A stretch of 39,836 bases of DNA from DASUGM01 sp036274055. GTDB taxonomy: Bacteria > Acidobacteriota > Vicinamibacteria > Vicinamibacterales > SCN-69-37. Each line of letters opens with the position of its first letter. The stretch's first letter is position 1. The stretch spans positions 1 through 39,836 of the forward strand of contig DASUGM010000089.1 of the NCBI GenBank assembly GCA_036274055.1, written 5' to 3'. Positions 14,427-22,825 of the stretch are shown piece by piece. Under the pieces are notes generated by a model. It did not search any database. It worked only from the letters and a program-made list of their open reading frames with translations, and had not been told where the DNA came from. The translations under genes were made by a program, and so were the position numbers.

Positions 14427-16708
14427 TGCGGACGCTGATCGTCACGCACGGCTTTCCGCCGCTGGCACAGGGCGGCGCCGAACTCTGCGCCTACTGGCAC
14501 GCGACGGCGCTCGCACGCGAGCACGGGGACGACGTTCTGGTGATCGCACGGGAGGGCGATCCCTCGAGGCGAGAATATGCGGTGCGACGTGAACGTCGCG
14601 ACGACGTTTCAATCGCCTGGATCAACAACACCTACGCGGCGACACGTTCCTTCGCGGAGACCTACGACAATCCCGCGATCACCGCGATCGCTGCCGGCCT
14701 CGTCGACGAATTCGCGCCTGAGATCGCGCACATCCACCACCTGACCGGCCTGTCGACCGGCATCGTCCCGATGCTGCGCGCGTGTGGCGTTCCCTGCATC
14801 GCCACGCTTCACGATTACTGGCTGTTGTGCCACCGCGGTCAACTGCTCGATCTCCATCTGCAGTTGTGCGCCGGTCCGGAGCCTGACGGCTGTGCTCACT
14901 GTCTCGGGCTTGCCGGGTCGGCACCGCCGGTCGTTCACCGTGCGGCGTCGGCGTTTCGCGCCGTCGAGCGAAGCCTGCCCGATGCCGCCGCGAAAGCACT
15001 GCGCGGCGCCGCCGAACGCATGGTGTCGCTGACCGCGGGCGGCCGCGCGAACGACGACGAAGCGAGAGCCAGGTTTCGTCACATGCGCGATCTCTGCGCG
15101 GGCATCGATCGTTTCGTCGCACCGTCGGCGTCGATCCGGGATCGGTTCGTGGCCTTCGGTGTGCCCGCCGAGAAGATCGACGTCATTCGGAACGGGTGTC
15201 CGCGGTTGCCCGGCGTTCCGATCGAGTGCGCGCCGGCACCGCACTTGAGGATCGGCTTTCTCGGATCCGTGATGGTGTCGAAAGGGCTGCACGTCGTGCT
15301 CGAGGCGTTTCGCGCGTTGCCGGCCGGCGCCGCCACCGTCGATGTCTTCGGGCCGAGCGTGCCGTACCACGGCGACAACAGCTATCGGACGACATTAGCG
15401 CCATTGATGACGCAGCCCGGTGTTCGACAGCACGGCCTGGTTCCACGCGAACAGATCAGCCGTGCGCTCGCGGCGATTGACGTCCTGGTCGTGCCGTCGA
15501 TCTGGCCGGATAACGCACCGCTGGTCGTGCAGGAGGCATTTCTCGCCGGCGTGCCGGTCGTCGCGTCGCGGATCGGCGGACTGCCGGAAATGGTGCGCGA
15601 TGGCGTCAGCGGCGTGCTGGTCGAACCCGGCAACGTGAACGATCTCGCGGATGCGCTGCGGCGGCTCGCGACCGAGCCGGGACTGCTGTCGCGGCTGCGT
15701 CAGGGCATTCCGCCTGTGCCCACCGTCGAGGCGCAGGTCGGATTGCTGCGCGCCGCCGCCGAGGCCGCAATCGCGGGTGTGCAATCGCGGCCGGCCGCGG
15801 CGACGATCGCCGGGTCGTCGATTGCCGCCATCGTGCTCAACTACGGCGCGCCTGACGAAACGCTACTCGCCATTCGCGCCCTTGCCGCATCGCGGCGTCG
15901 GCTCGATCGCATCATCGTCGTCGACAACGATCCGTCGCGTCGGTGCGATGCTCTGGTGATTGACGCGGTGCCCGGTCTGACGTATCTGCGCGCCGAGCAC
16001 AATCTGGGTTTTTCCGGTGGCGTGAATCTGGGAATTCGCGCCGCGCGATCTGCGGGCGCGACTCACGTATTGCTGGTCAACAGCGATGCGATCGTGCCGC
16101 CGGATGCGGTTGACCGGCTCGACCGTGCGCTCGCGGCGTCTCCGGCGGCCGGCATCGCCGCGCCGCTGCTTCTCCAGCGCACGGCGCCCGACGTCGTCGC
16201 CTCGAACGGCATCGACTACGACGCGGCGTCCGGTCGGATGCGGCAGGTCGACTGCGGCCGGACCGAGTCGGCGCTCGCCGGCCCGGCGGCGCGCGTTGTC
16301 GACGCCGCCAGCGGCGCGGTGATGCTGATCTCGATGGCCACGATCGATCGCGTCGGTCTCTTCGACGAGTCGTATTTCTTCAGCTTCGAGGAAATCGAAT
16401 TCTGTCTGCGCGCGCGCCGCGCCGGGATCACGACGATCGTGACTCGCGACGCGGTCGCGTTTCACGCCGGCGGTCGCTCGATGGGTCCCGAATCGCCACG
16501 GCGGCTGTACTTTGCCGCGCGCAATCACCTCAAGCTGGCAACCGCTGACCGTGCCGGCCTGCGGGCCGTGCCCCGCGTGGCGCTGGTGATTGGCTATAAC
16601 TTCGCGCACGCGGTTGGCGCGCCGGGCGGGACGCTCATTCAGCGAGTAAGCGCGGTCATCGCTGGAGTACGCGACTACTGGCGGGGCAAGAGCGGCGAGT
16701 GGGTCTAG
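14426..16708 (+). CDS. Bifunctional glycosyltransferase: GT4 fused to GT2
   Basis: A 760-aa fusion. Residues 1 to about 455 are a GT4 GT-B enzyme starting MRTLIVTHGFPPLAQGGAE, with LRIGFLGSVMVSKGLHVVLE and the active-site stretch WPDNAPLVVQEAFLAG, where the first Glu of E-x7-E is Asp. A cysteine set C-x12-C-x7-C-x2-C follows LHDYWLLC, as in the GT4 at 12121. Residues about 465-760 are a GT2 enzyme of the WbbL type: IVLNYGAPDETL, NLGFSGGVNLGI, the metal site NSDA and DESYFFSFEEIEFCLRARRAG. Two consecutive sugar additions by one chain are likely. The start ATG overlaps the previous stop by one base. The stop lies 2 nt before the repeat element at 16711. Confidence 0.9.
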   Translation: MRTLIVTHGFPPLAQGGAELCAYWHATALAREHGDDVLVIAREGDPSRREYAVRRERRDDVSIAWINNTYAATRSFAETYDNPAITAIAAGLVDEFAPEIAHIHHLTGLSTGIVPMLRACGVPCIATLHDYWLLCHRGQLLDLHLQLCAGPEPDGCAHCLGLAGSAPPVVHRAASAFRAVERSLPDAAAKALRGAAERMVSLTAGGRANDDEARARFRHMRDLCAGIDRFVAPSASIRDRFVAFGVPAEKIDVIRNGCPRLPGVPIECAPAPHLRIGFLGSVMVSKGLHVVLEAFRALPAGAATVDVFGPSVPYHGDNSYRTTLAPLMTQPGVRQHGLVPREQISRALAAIDVLVVPSIWPDNAPLVVQEAFLAGVPVVASRIGGLPEMVRDGVSGVLVEPGNVNDLADALRRLATEPGLLSRLRQGIPPVPTVEAQVGLLRAAAEAAIAGVQSRPAAATIAGSSIAAIVLNYGAPDETLLAIRALAASRRRLDRIIVVDNDPSRRCDALVIDAVPGLTYLRAEHNLGFSGGVNLGIRAARSAGATHVLLVNSDAIVPPDAVDRLDRALAASPAAGIAAPLLLQRTAPDVVASNGIDYDAASGRMRQVDCGRTESALAGPAARVVDAASGAVMLISMATIDRVGLFDESYFFSFEEIEFCLRARRAGITTIVTRDAVAFHAGGRSMGPESPRRLYFAARNHLKLATADRAGLRAVPRVALVIGYNFAHAVGAPGGTLIQRVSAVIAGVRDYWRGKSGEWV

Positions 16709-16710
16709 AC

Positions 16711-16885
16711 GGGTACGTCGGGTACGCGGGTACGTCAGGGACGCGGGGACCAGGAACGCGGCTTCGCCTTGCCATCTTTCTTGGTGCAGCTCTGAGCCTG
16801 GTGATCTTCAAAGAAAAAGAGGATGACCCCGCGAAGCCAGGTTCATGGTCCCCGCGTCCCTGACGTACCCGCGTACCCGCGTACC
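16711..16885. repeat. Inverted-repeat element with GGGTACGC arms between convergent genes
   Basis: The left arm (16711-16753) consists of tandem GGGTACGTC/GGGTACGCG words followed by AGGGACGCGGGGACCA. The right arm (16846-16885) is its near-exact reverse complement. The core is also self-complementary in pieces (GGCTTCGC with GCGAAGCC; a CTTTCTT tract with AAAGAAAAAG). It lies between the GT4-GT2 fusion and the DUF2304 gene, which face each other. Confidence 0.9.
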
Positions 16886-16888
16886 GAT

Positions 16889-17236
16889 CTACTTCTTCAA
16901 CTCCCGAATCTCCGCGCTGAGGATCGCCGTCTCCTCCGTCAGCCGCTGAATCTGCTGTCGCTGGCGCGAGAGGATCACCGAGAAAAACAGCAGCGCGACG
17001 AAGACCAGGACGATGACGAGGAGCAGCAGCAGGCTGGGCGGGTAGAACACGCCGAGGCTGCGGGCGGCGCGATCGAGGACGTCGCGCCAGATCGACAGAC
17101 CGAGCATGCCGATCGCCACGAGAAGCCAGACCAGTGAATACTCTTCGACCAGCTTGCGCCGGCGTACCAGCTCGAGCACGGAGATCAGCAGGACGAGGCT
17201 GACGCCGATCGCGACGATCTGAACGCGATCAATCAT
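16889..17236 (-). CDS. DUF2304 small membrane protein
   Basis: A 115-aa protein with three hydrophobic segments (about residues 5-20, 33-50 and 66-90) and a charged coiled-coil tail, SRQRQQIQRLTEETAILSAE. Size, membrane pattern and the EYSLVWLLVAIGMLGLSIW block fit DUF2304. Genes of this family commonly sit beside dolichol-phosphate-mannose synthase-like GT2 genes, and here its start overlaps such a gene by 8 nt. It may assist or anchor the polyprenyl-phosphate glycosyltransferase; this is inference from context. Confidence 0.85.
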   Translation of the reverse strand: MIDRVQIVAIGVSLVLLISVLELVRRRKLVEEYSLVWLLVAIGMLGLSIWRDVLDRAARSLGVFYPPSLLLLLVIVLVFVALLFFSVILSRQRQQIQRLTEETAILSAEIRELKK

Positions 17237-19016
17237 GCTCGGACCCGACCGCGGCGGCGCGCAGCGGGACGATCACGATCGCCAGCAATACCCGCAGGCC
17301 GGCGGTCGCCAGCCGTGTCAACGTCAGCGAGGTGCGCCCCGCCAGACGCGGCCGGGACGACACCGCGACTTCGACCACCGAGAGCCGGTTGCGGCTGAGC
17401 AACAGAAGCAACTCCGGTTCGGGATAGCCGGTCGGATGGTGTTCGGCGAGAAAGCGCACCGCGCGCGGGCCGAAGGCGCAGAAGCCGGACGTCGGATCGG
17501 TGACTGGTCGGCCGGTGACCAGGGAAAGCATCACCGCGAGCGATCGCTGCACGAACCGGATCGCCCGGGAACCCCTCTGCGCCTCCCCGCTCTCAGCGTC
17601 TCCGCGTGAATAGCGCGATCCAATCGAGACGTCGGCGAGCCCGCGGCGCAGGGGCGCGAGCAGCCGTTCAATCTCTTCGGCGTCGTGCTGACCGTCGCCG
17701 TCGAGACGAACCGCCCCGTCATAGCCCATTCGCGCGGCGTAACGCAGCCCGGCGCGCATCGCGCTGCCGATGCCCATGCGATTTGGAAAGTGCAGAAATC
17801 GCACCCCCAGATCCTGAAGCACCCACTGCGTGTCGTCGGTCGATCCGTCGTCGAGAATGAGGACGTCGAGATCAGCGCAGCACGCGCGCAGTTCGGCGAC
17901 GACGCGCGGCAGCGTCGCGGCTTCGTTGTGCGCTGGGATGAGACCGAGCACGCGATGCGGGCCGGGACCCAGGGGCGGACAGCGGCTGGAGTGCCGGCTG
18001 ACGGATCTCGGCGCCATGCTCGCCATCGGCTGCGGCGCCTCGCCGCGCAGCCGTCGCGCCATCCACCGCGCCATCGCCCAGACCCAGACGACGTCTCGCA
18101 GCAAATGAACGACAGGAAAGAGCAGACCGGCGGGATCGTTCGTGAACCGGGCCGCGCGGACGCCGGCGATCGCGCGTTCAATTGCCAACACCGCCACGAT
18201 CGCGATCGAGAAGATCGGGGAGAACGGCAACGCCGCGACCCCCGCCGCGATCGCGATTGGATGCAGCATCATCAGCGTCGGCGACACCGCATCACCGGTC
18301 GCCCGGCGCGGGTGCTTCGCCACGAGATCGATGCGCCCGTATCCGAGTCCGTACTGCTGCCGGCAATATCCGCGCAGTCCCTCTCGCCAGTGATGGATGC
18401 TGCGTGCCTCTCGACAGAACCGCAGCTCGTAGCCGGCGGCCCGCAGCCTGTAACTCAAATCGTTGTCGTATCCGTAGCCGAGCGTTTCGTCGAACAGCCC
18501 GATCTGATGCAGCGCCGATGCGCGGTACATCGAATTGCCGGTGCAGACCTGGTCGGTGTCGTCGCCGCGCATGGCCGCATATCGCCACTCGAGATCGACG
18601 CCGGTGACGCGCGCGAACACGCCGGCATTCGCCGGCAGCGCGTACCGTCCCTGCACCGCGGCGATCGCCGGATCGTCGAGCGCCCTCACCAGCTGGCCGA
18701 GCCACGACCGCGAGACGACGACGTCCTGATCGATCTGCGCGATCAGTGGATACCGCGCCGCGCGGATGCCGGAGTTCATCGCCGCGGCGGCGCCGCGGCG
18801 TGGGCCGGCGAGCACGCGCATCGGCCTGGCGGCGGCAACCTGTTCGAGAATCTCGAGCGAACCGTCGGTGCTGCCGTCTTCGATGGCGATGACGTCGAGG
18901 TCGAAATCACCAGACGAGGCAAACACGGCGTCGAGCGCCGCGCGCAGCCACGGCGCGCCGTTGCGCACCGGCATGACGACGCTGACGCCGGCGGAACGGG
19001 CGGTTGTCGACGTCAT
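17229..19016 (-). CDS. Tandem GT2-GT2 fusion: membrane GT2 plus polyprenyl-phosphate mannosyltransferase-like domain
   Basis: A 595-aa protein with two GT-A modules. The first (residues about 8-240) starts VSVVMPVRNGAPWLRAALD, with IEDGSTDGSLEIL, the metal site QIDQDVV and a W-rich acceptor region, then two or three membrane segments (about 250-320). The second (about 350-590) starts LGLIPAHNEAATLPRVV, with LDDGSTDD and RLDGDGQHDAEEI, typical of dolichyl/undecaprenyl-phosphate mannosyltransferase-like (DPM1-like) enzymes. The second part probably makes a lipid-linked sugar and the first adds sugar to the growing glycan. It overlaps the upstream GT4 by 4 nt and the downstream DUF2304 by 8 nt. 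Confidence 0.88.
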   Translation of the reverse strand: MTSTTARSAGVSVVMPVRNGAPWLRAALDAVFASSGDFDLDVIAIEDGSTDGSLEILEQVAAARPMRVLAGPRRGAAAAMNSGIRAARYPLIAQIDQDVVVSRSWLGQLVRALDDPAIAAVQGRYALPANAGVFARVTGVDLEWRYAAMRGDDTDQVCTGNSMYRASALHQIGLFDETLGYGYDNDLSYRLRAAGYELRFCREARSIHHWREGLRGYCRQQYGLGYGRIDLVAKHPRRATGDAVSPTLMMLHPIAIAAGVAALPFSPIFSIAIVAVLAIERAIAGVRAARFTNDPAGLLFPVVHLLRDVVWVWAMARWMARRLRGEAPQPMASMAPRSVSRHSSRCPPLGPGPHRVLGLIPAHNEAATLPRVVAELRACCADLDVLILDDGSTDDTQWVLQDLGVRFLHFPNRMGIGSAMRAGLRYAARMGYDGAVRLDGDGQHDAEEIERLLAPLRRGLADVSIGSRYSRGDAESGEAQRGSRAIRFVQRSLAVMLSLVTGRPVTDPTSGFCAFGPRAVRFLAEHHPTGYPEPELLLLLSRNRLSVVEVAVSSRPRLAGRTSLTLTRLATAGLRVLLAIVIVPLRAAAVGSEHD

Positions 19017-20194
19017 GCGGCCGCCGCCGCGACCAGGTCGCGGTACAGATCGGTCATCGCCTCGGCGATAACCTCCCCGGAATAGCGCTCGCGGATCCGC
19101 CCCGCAGCGACGCGGGCGCGCAGCCGGCCGGCCGCGGGCGCCGCGAGCACGGCGGCGAGCGCGCGTGAAAGCGCGGCGACATCGCCGAGGCGGACGACCT
19201 GGCCGCCGCCGAGCGAATCAATCACTTCACCGCATCCGGAATCGTTGGCGACGACGACCGGAGTGCCGCAGAGCAGCGCCTCGATCGGCACCAGCCCGAA
19301 AATCTCGTCAGCGGATGGGTAGGCGACAACATCGGCATCGGCAAGCGCTTCGAGACGTTCGTGGCTCTCGAGCAAGCCGACGACCGACGTCTGCGCGGCA
19401 ATTCCGAGCGAGGAGATCAGCGCGCGCGTGGTTTCGAGCCCGCCCATGTCGTTGCCGGCAATGACGAGACGCACGCGCGGGTCGCGAAGCCTCGCCACCG
19501 CGCGGGCGAGATCGGGGAGGCGTTTTCGCGGCGTGATCTTGCCGAGGAACAGGATCACCGGTGCATCCGCGAGGTCGTGACGCGCGCGAAAGCGCCCGCG
19601 CGTGATCGGCACAGCGAATTCGTCGAGATCGATTGAATTGGGAATCAGGCGAACCCGATCATCGGGCACTCCGAGCGCCGCCAACTGCGCCCGTTCCGCG
19701 TTCGACACCGCGAGCACGCAGGCCGCACGCTCGAGGACGCCGCGGCCGACGGTGGCGTCGAACACATGCTTGGCGAGCCGGCGCCGCTCGATCACCGGCG
19801 CGGTGCCGTTCGGCGCCAGCACGTACGGGACGCCGGCCCGGCGCAGGTGCCGCGCCGCGATCGCGCCGGGCAGATTGCGGCACGCGTGCAGGTGGGCGAC
19901 GTCGAAGGTTCGCGCGTGCTCGCGCATGTAGGCGCCGAAACCCAGCGGTGTGAAGCACTGCCAGTGATACGCCAGGTGATTGGACACGTTGGGAAACACC
20001 CGCACCGTCACGTCATCATCGGCGCGGATCTTCGGCAGCCGCGCGTCAGCCGAACAGGCGTCGGTGCTGCACACCGTCACGTGATGACCGCGGCGCGCGA
20101 GCGCGCGCGTCAGCGTCGACGTCAGGCGGGGAATTCCGCCGTACGCCCACGCGCCCTCGGCGTAGGGCGTGACGTGAAGGATGCGCAGTGACAT
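19013..20194 (-). CDS. GT4-family glycosyltransferase
   Basis: A 393-aa GT-B enzyme. The N-terminus LRILHVTPYAEGAWAYGGIPR holds the glycine loop; the C-terminal lobe has ILFLGKITPRKRLPDL and a complete E-x7-E motif in ADEIFGLVPIEALLCGTPVV. It lacks the four-cysteine insertion of the other two GT4 proteins in the locus. It is the first gene of the minus-strand operon. The start has no clear ribosome binding site; a TATCAT hexamer lies about 25 nt upstream and would give a very short leader. The divergent TMTC-like gene starts 88 bp away. Confidence 0.88.
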   Translation of the reverse strand: MSLRILHVTPYAEGAWAYGGIPRLTSTLTRALARRGHHVTVCSTDACSADARLPKIRADDDVTVRVFPNVSNHLAYHWQCFTPLGFGAYMREHARTFDVAHLHACRNLPGAIAARHLRRAGVPYVLAPNGTAPVIERRRLAKHVFDATVGRGVLERAACVLAVSNAERAQLAALGVPDDRVRLIPNSIDLDEFAVPITRGRFRARHDLADAPVILFLGKITPRKRLPDLARAVARLRDPRVRLVIAGNDMGGLETTRALISSLGIAAQTSVVGLLESHERLEALADADVVAYPSADEIFGLVPIEALLCGTPVVVANDSGCGEVIDSLGGGQVVRLGDVAALSRALAAVLAAPAAGRLRARVAAGRIRERYSGEVIAEAMTDLYRDLVAAAAA

Positions 20195-20268
20195 CAGAAA
20201 GCCGTTGAATCACTGCATGATACGCGAGGTCGCGCAGGACGCCGGGCTGACGATTCTGCAATCCGTCG

Positions 20269-20285
20269 TACACTTGTGACGCGTG
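20269..20285 (+). promoter_or_regulatory. Leaderless-type promoter: TACACT, 8 nt, GTG start
   Basis: TACACT (20269-20274) precedes the GTG at 20283 by 8 nt, without a ribosome binding site. It would drive the large plus-strand polysaccharide operon ending at 29120. Confidence 0.5.
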
Positions 20286-22082
20286 AGTCGTGCCGGAAAA
20301 ACACTGGCGGAGACCGTGCCGCCCGGGTCGGTTGGAACCCGAGTGATGCTCTCGCCGCGCGGCACGCTTGGATGCGCGGTCGCGATGATCGCCGCCGGTC
20401 TCATCTACGCCACCGCGCTCGACAATCCGTTCATCTACGACGATTTCCGGCTCATCGTCGAGAATCCGTCGCTGAACGACGTCTACAACCTGCGCGCGAT
20501 CGCGTGGCGCGAGATCACCCGGCCGATCGTCAACTTCACGTATGCCGTCGATCGCTCGATCTGGGGCCCGACGCCGTTCGGCTTTCACCTCACGAACGTC
20601 CTGCTTCACATGCTCAACGTCGGGCTGGTGTTTCTGCTCGCCTGGCACTGGAACGAGGACTGGAGCCGCCGCCGTCCGACCGAGCCGTCGCGGGTGGTCC
20701 GGCCGACGCTCACGGCGTTTGCTGCCGCGCTGATGCTGGCGGTGCATCCGATGATGACCGAGGCGGTCGGCTACATCAGCGGCCGCTCCGAAGTGCTGTC
20801 GACGACCTTCTTCGTCCTGGCGCTGCTGGCGATCCGGCGCTGGTTTCTGGGGACGGGGGTCGGGTTCCTGTTCGTCGCGCTCGCGATGTGGGGCTGCGGA
20901 TTGGCGACCAAAGAGACCGTGGCGATGCTGCCGTTCGTCGTCCTTGCCTACGATCGCATCATCTGCCCTGGGAGCGACGAAGATCGCGCGCGCCGCTGGC
21001 GCCGGTTTCATCTGCCGATCTTCGCGCTGGCGTCGGTCTTTGTGGTCATCCGCATCGTCGTGCTGGCGCTGGTCGAGTACACCGATCAGATCAGCTTCAA
21101 CTTCAAGTTCCTGCTCGTGCAGTTCGACGTCGTCCGCCGTTACCTGACCATGTTGCTGACGCCGCGGCCGCAGTCGATCTTTCATGCGATCCCGCTGCCG
21201 TCGGGCCTGACCGACCCCGCGGTGCTCACCGGGATCGCGGCGATTGCGGGGTTGATCGTCGTTGCGACGGTGCTGCGCCGCCGCGAAGGGATGGTGAGCA
21301 TCGGCATCCTCTGGTTTCTGTTGCTGCTGGTGCCGTCGTCGGCGCTGGTGGTGCTCGATCGCGGCGAGCCGATGGCCGAGCATCGGGTTTATCTCGCCAG
21401 CGTCGGCCTGTTCTTCGCCATCGGGGAGGGGATCGGTTGGCTGGTGGTGCGCTTCGCGCGCGCCCGGGCGGTGACGCGCTGGCTGCTACGCCTGGCGATC
21501 GTGCTTGGCGTGCTGACGCTCTGCGCGCGGACGCTGCTGCGAAACGAGATATGGGCCAGCCGGGAGTCGGTGTGGTCGGAAGCGGTCGAGCAGGCGCCGA
21601 CCCACTGGCTGCCGCATCTGGTGCTCGGCGAAGCACACCACGCCGCCGGCAATCATGACGCGGCGATTGCCAGCTTCCTGCAGTCGATCAACCTGCGTCC
21701 GGAGCAGCCGGCGGCCTACGGCAAGATCGGCACGTGCCTGCTCGAGGTCGGCGACGTCGACCAGGCGCGAATCGCCTTCAACAAGATGCGCGAGCTGTTG
21801 CCGCGGTCGGCAGAAGCCTCGAACGGGCTTGGCACGGTGGCGCTGATGAGCGGGCAGGTGGCGGAGGCGCGGCAGCGGTTCGTCGAGTCGCTGCAGCTCG
21901 ACCCGCGCAACGTCCAGGCGCGGCGGGCGCTGGCGGTGATCGAGGAAACTGTCGGCGCCAATCCCGCTGAAGCGCTGCGGTTGTGCGAGGAGATTCGCGA
22001 GATCGCTCCGCACTCGCCCGGCAACGACGACTGCATCGCGCGCAACCGCGCCCGTCTCGCCACGATCCGCGGCGGCTCATGA
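20283..22082 (+). CDS. TMTC-like multispan membrane protein with C-terminal TPRs
   Basis: A 599-aa integral membrane protein. After the first membrane segment, the loop FIYDDFRLIVENPSLND carries the D-D pair typical of GT-C glycosyltransferases of the TMTC/O-mannosyl-transferase kind, followed by HLTNVLLHMLNVGLVFLLAW and ISGRSEVLSTTFFVLAL. About ten membrane segments reach residue 415. Residues about 430-590 contain TPR-like helix pairs (PTHWLPHLVLGEAHHAAGN, NLRPEQPAAYGKIGTCLLE). It may transfer a sugar from a lipid carrier outside the membrane, or act as a scaffold. It is the first gene of the 20283-29120 operon and overlaps the permease by 4 nt. Confidence 0.83.
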   Translation: MSRAGKTLAETVPPGSVGTRVMLSPRGTLGCAVAMIAAGLIYATALDNPFIYDDFRLIVENPSLNDVYNLRAIAWREITRPIVNFTYAVDRSIWGPTPFGFHLTNVLLHMLNVGLVFLLAWHWNEDWSRRRPTEPSRVVRPTLTAFAAALMLAVHPMMTEAVGYISGRSEVLSTTFFVLALLAIRRWFLGTGVGFLFVALAMWGCGLATKETVAMLPFVVLAYDRIICPGSDEDRARRWRRFHLPIFALASVFVVIRIVVLALVEYTDQISFNFKFLLVQFDVVRRYLTMLLTPRPQSIFHAIPLPSGLTDPAVLTGIAAIAGLIVVATVLRRREGMVSIGILWFLLLLVPSSALVVLDRGEPMAEHRVYLASVGLFFAIGEGIGWLVVRFARARAVTRWLLRLAIVLGVLTLCARTLLRNEIWASRESVWSEAVEQAPTHWLPHLVLGEAHHAAGNHDAAIASFLQSINLRPEQPAAYGKIGTCLLEVGDVDQARIAFNKMRELLPRSAEASNGLGTVALMSGQVAEARQRFVESLQLDPRNVQARRALAVIEETVGANPAEALRLCEEIREIAPHSPGNDDCIARNRARLATIRGGS

Positions 22083-22825
22083 GAGACCTGATCTGGACGC
22101 TGGTCCGCACCGATTTCAAGGTGCGTTATCACGGCACCATCGGCGGGTTCGTCTGGGCGCTGCTCAAGCCGATGCTGATGTTCGTGATGCTGATGAGCGT
22201 CTTCTCGTTTCTGTTTGCCGCCGATCCGGCCTACAAGCTCAATTTGATCATCGGCCTGTTTCTCTGGGATTTCTTCGCGGAAAGCACCAAGGTCGGGCTG
22301 ACGTCGCTGCACGCCAAGGGTTTTCTGCTGACGCGGGCGCGGATGCCGGCGTGGATTCTGGTCGTCACGTCGATTTCGAACGCGGTGATCACCCTGCTCG
22401 TCTTCAGCGTGCTGATCATGGTGTTTCTCGCGACGACGGGCCACCCGCCATCGCCGGCTGCGGTCGCGCTCTACGTCATCTATGCCCTGGCGATGGTCTT
22501 GATCGTCGTCGGGTTCTCGCTCGGATCCAGCGTGCTGTTTCTTCGTTACAAGGACCTGAATCAGGTCTGGGAAGTGCTGACGCAGGCCGGGTTCTTTCTC
22601 GCGCCGATCATTTATCCGCTCACCATCCTGCCGGAGCGCTATCACTTCTATCTCTATCTCTGGCCACCAACGCCGATCATCGAGTTCTCTCGCGAGGCGC
22701 TGGTGCGCGGCAACGTGCCGACGTTGACCGCGCACTTGTACCTGGCCGGCGTCGTCGCGACGACGATGATTGCGGGCGTGCTGCTGTTCCGGCGGCTGGG
22801 GCCGCGGGCGGCGGAGTATCTGTGA
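22079..22825 (+). CDS. ABC-2 type polysaccharide export permease (Wzm/TagG-like)
   Basis: A 248-aa inner-membrane permease. It starts with an amphipathic head, LVRTDFKVRYHGTIGGFVW, typical of TagG/Wzm/RfbA permeases, then six hydrophobic segments. It pairs with the ATPase at 24850-25620, with one glycosyltransferase gene between them, to export a lipid-linked glycan. The start at 22079 overlaps the previous stop (ATGA); a longer frame upstream is the TMTC gene read in another phase. The next gene starts at GTG 22822 inside its stop. Confidence 0.88.
   Translation: MRDLIWTLVRTDFKVRYHGTIGGFVWALLKPMLMFVMLMSVFSFLFAADPAYKLNLIIGLFLWDFFAESTKVGLTSLHAKGFLLTRARMPAWILVVTSISNAVITLLVFSVLIMVFLATTGHPPSPAAVALYVIYALAMVLIVVGFSLGSSVLFLRYKDLNQVWEVLTQAGFFLAPIIYPLTILPERYHFYLYLWPPTPIIEFSREALVRGNVPTLTAHLYLAGVVATTMIAGVLLFRRLGPRAAEYL

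Noticed and set aside
20046..21383. 445-aa open frame on the minus strand
   Set aside because: It lies antisense to the TMTC-like gene, is extremely rich in Arg, Asp and His, and has no recognisable domain; a shadow of GC3 bias.
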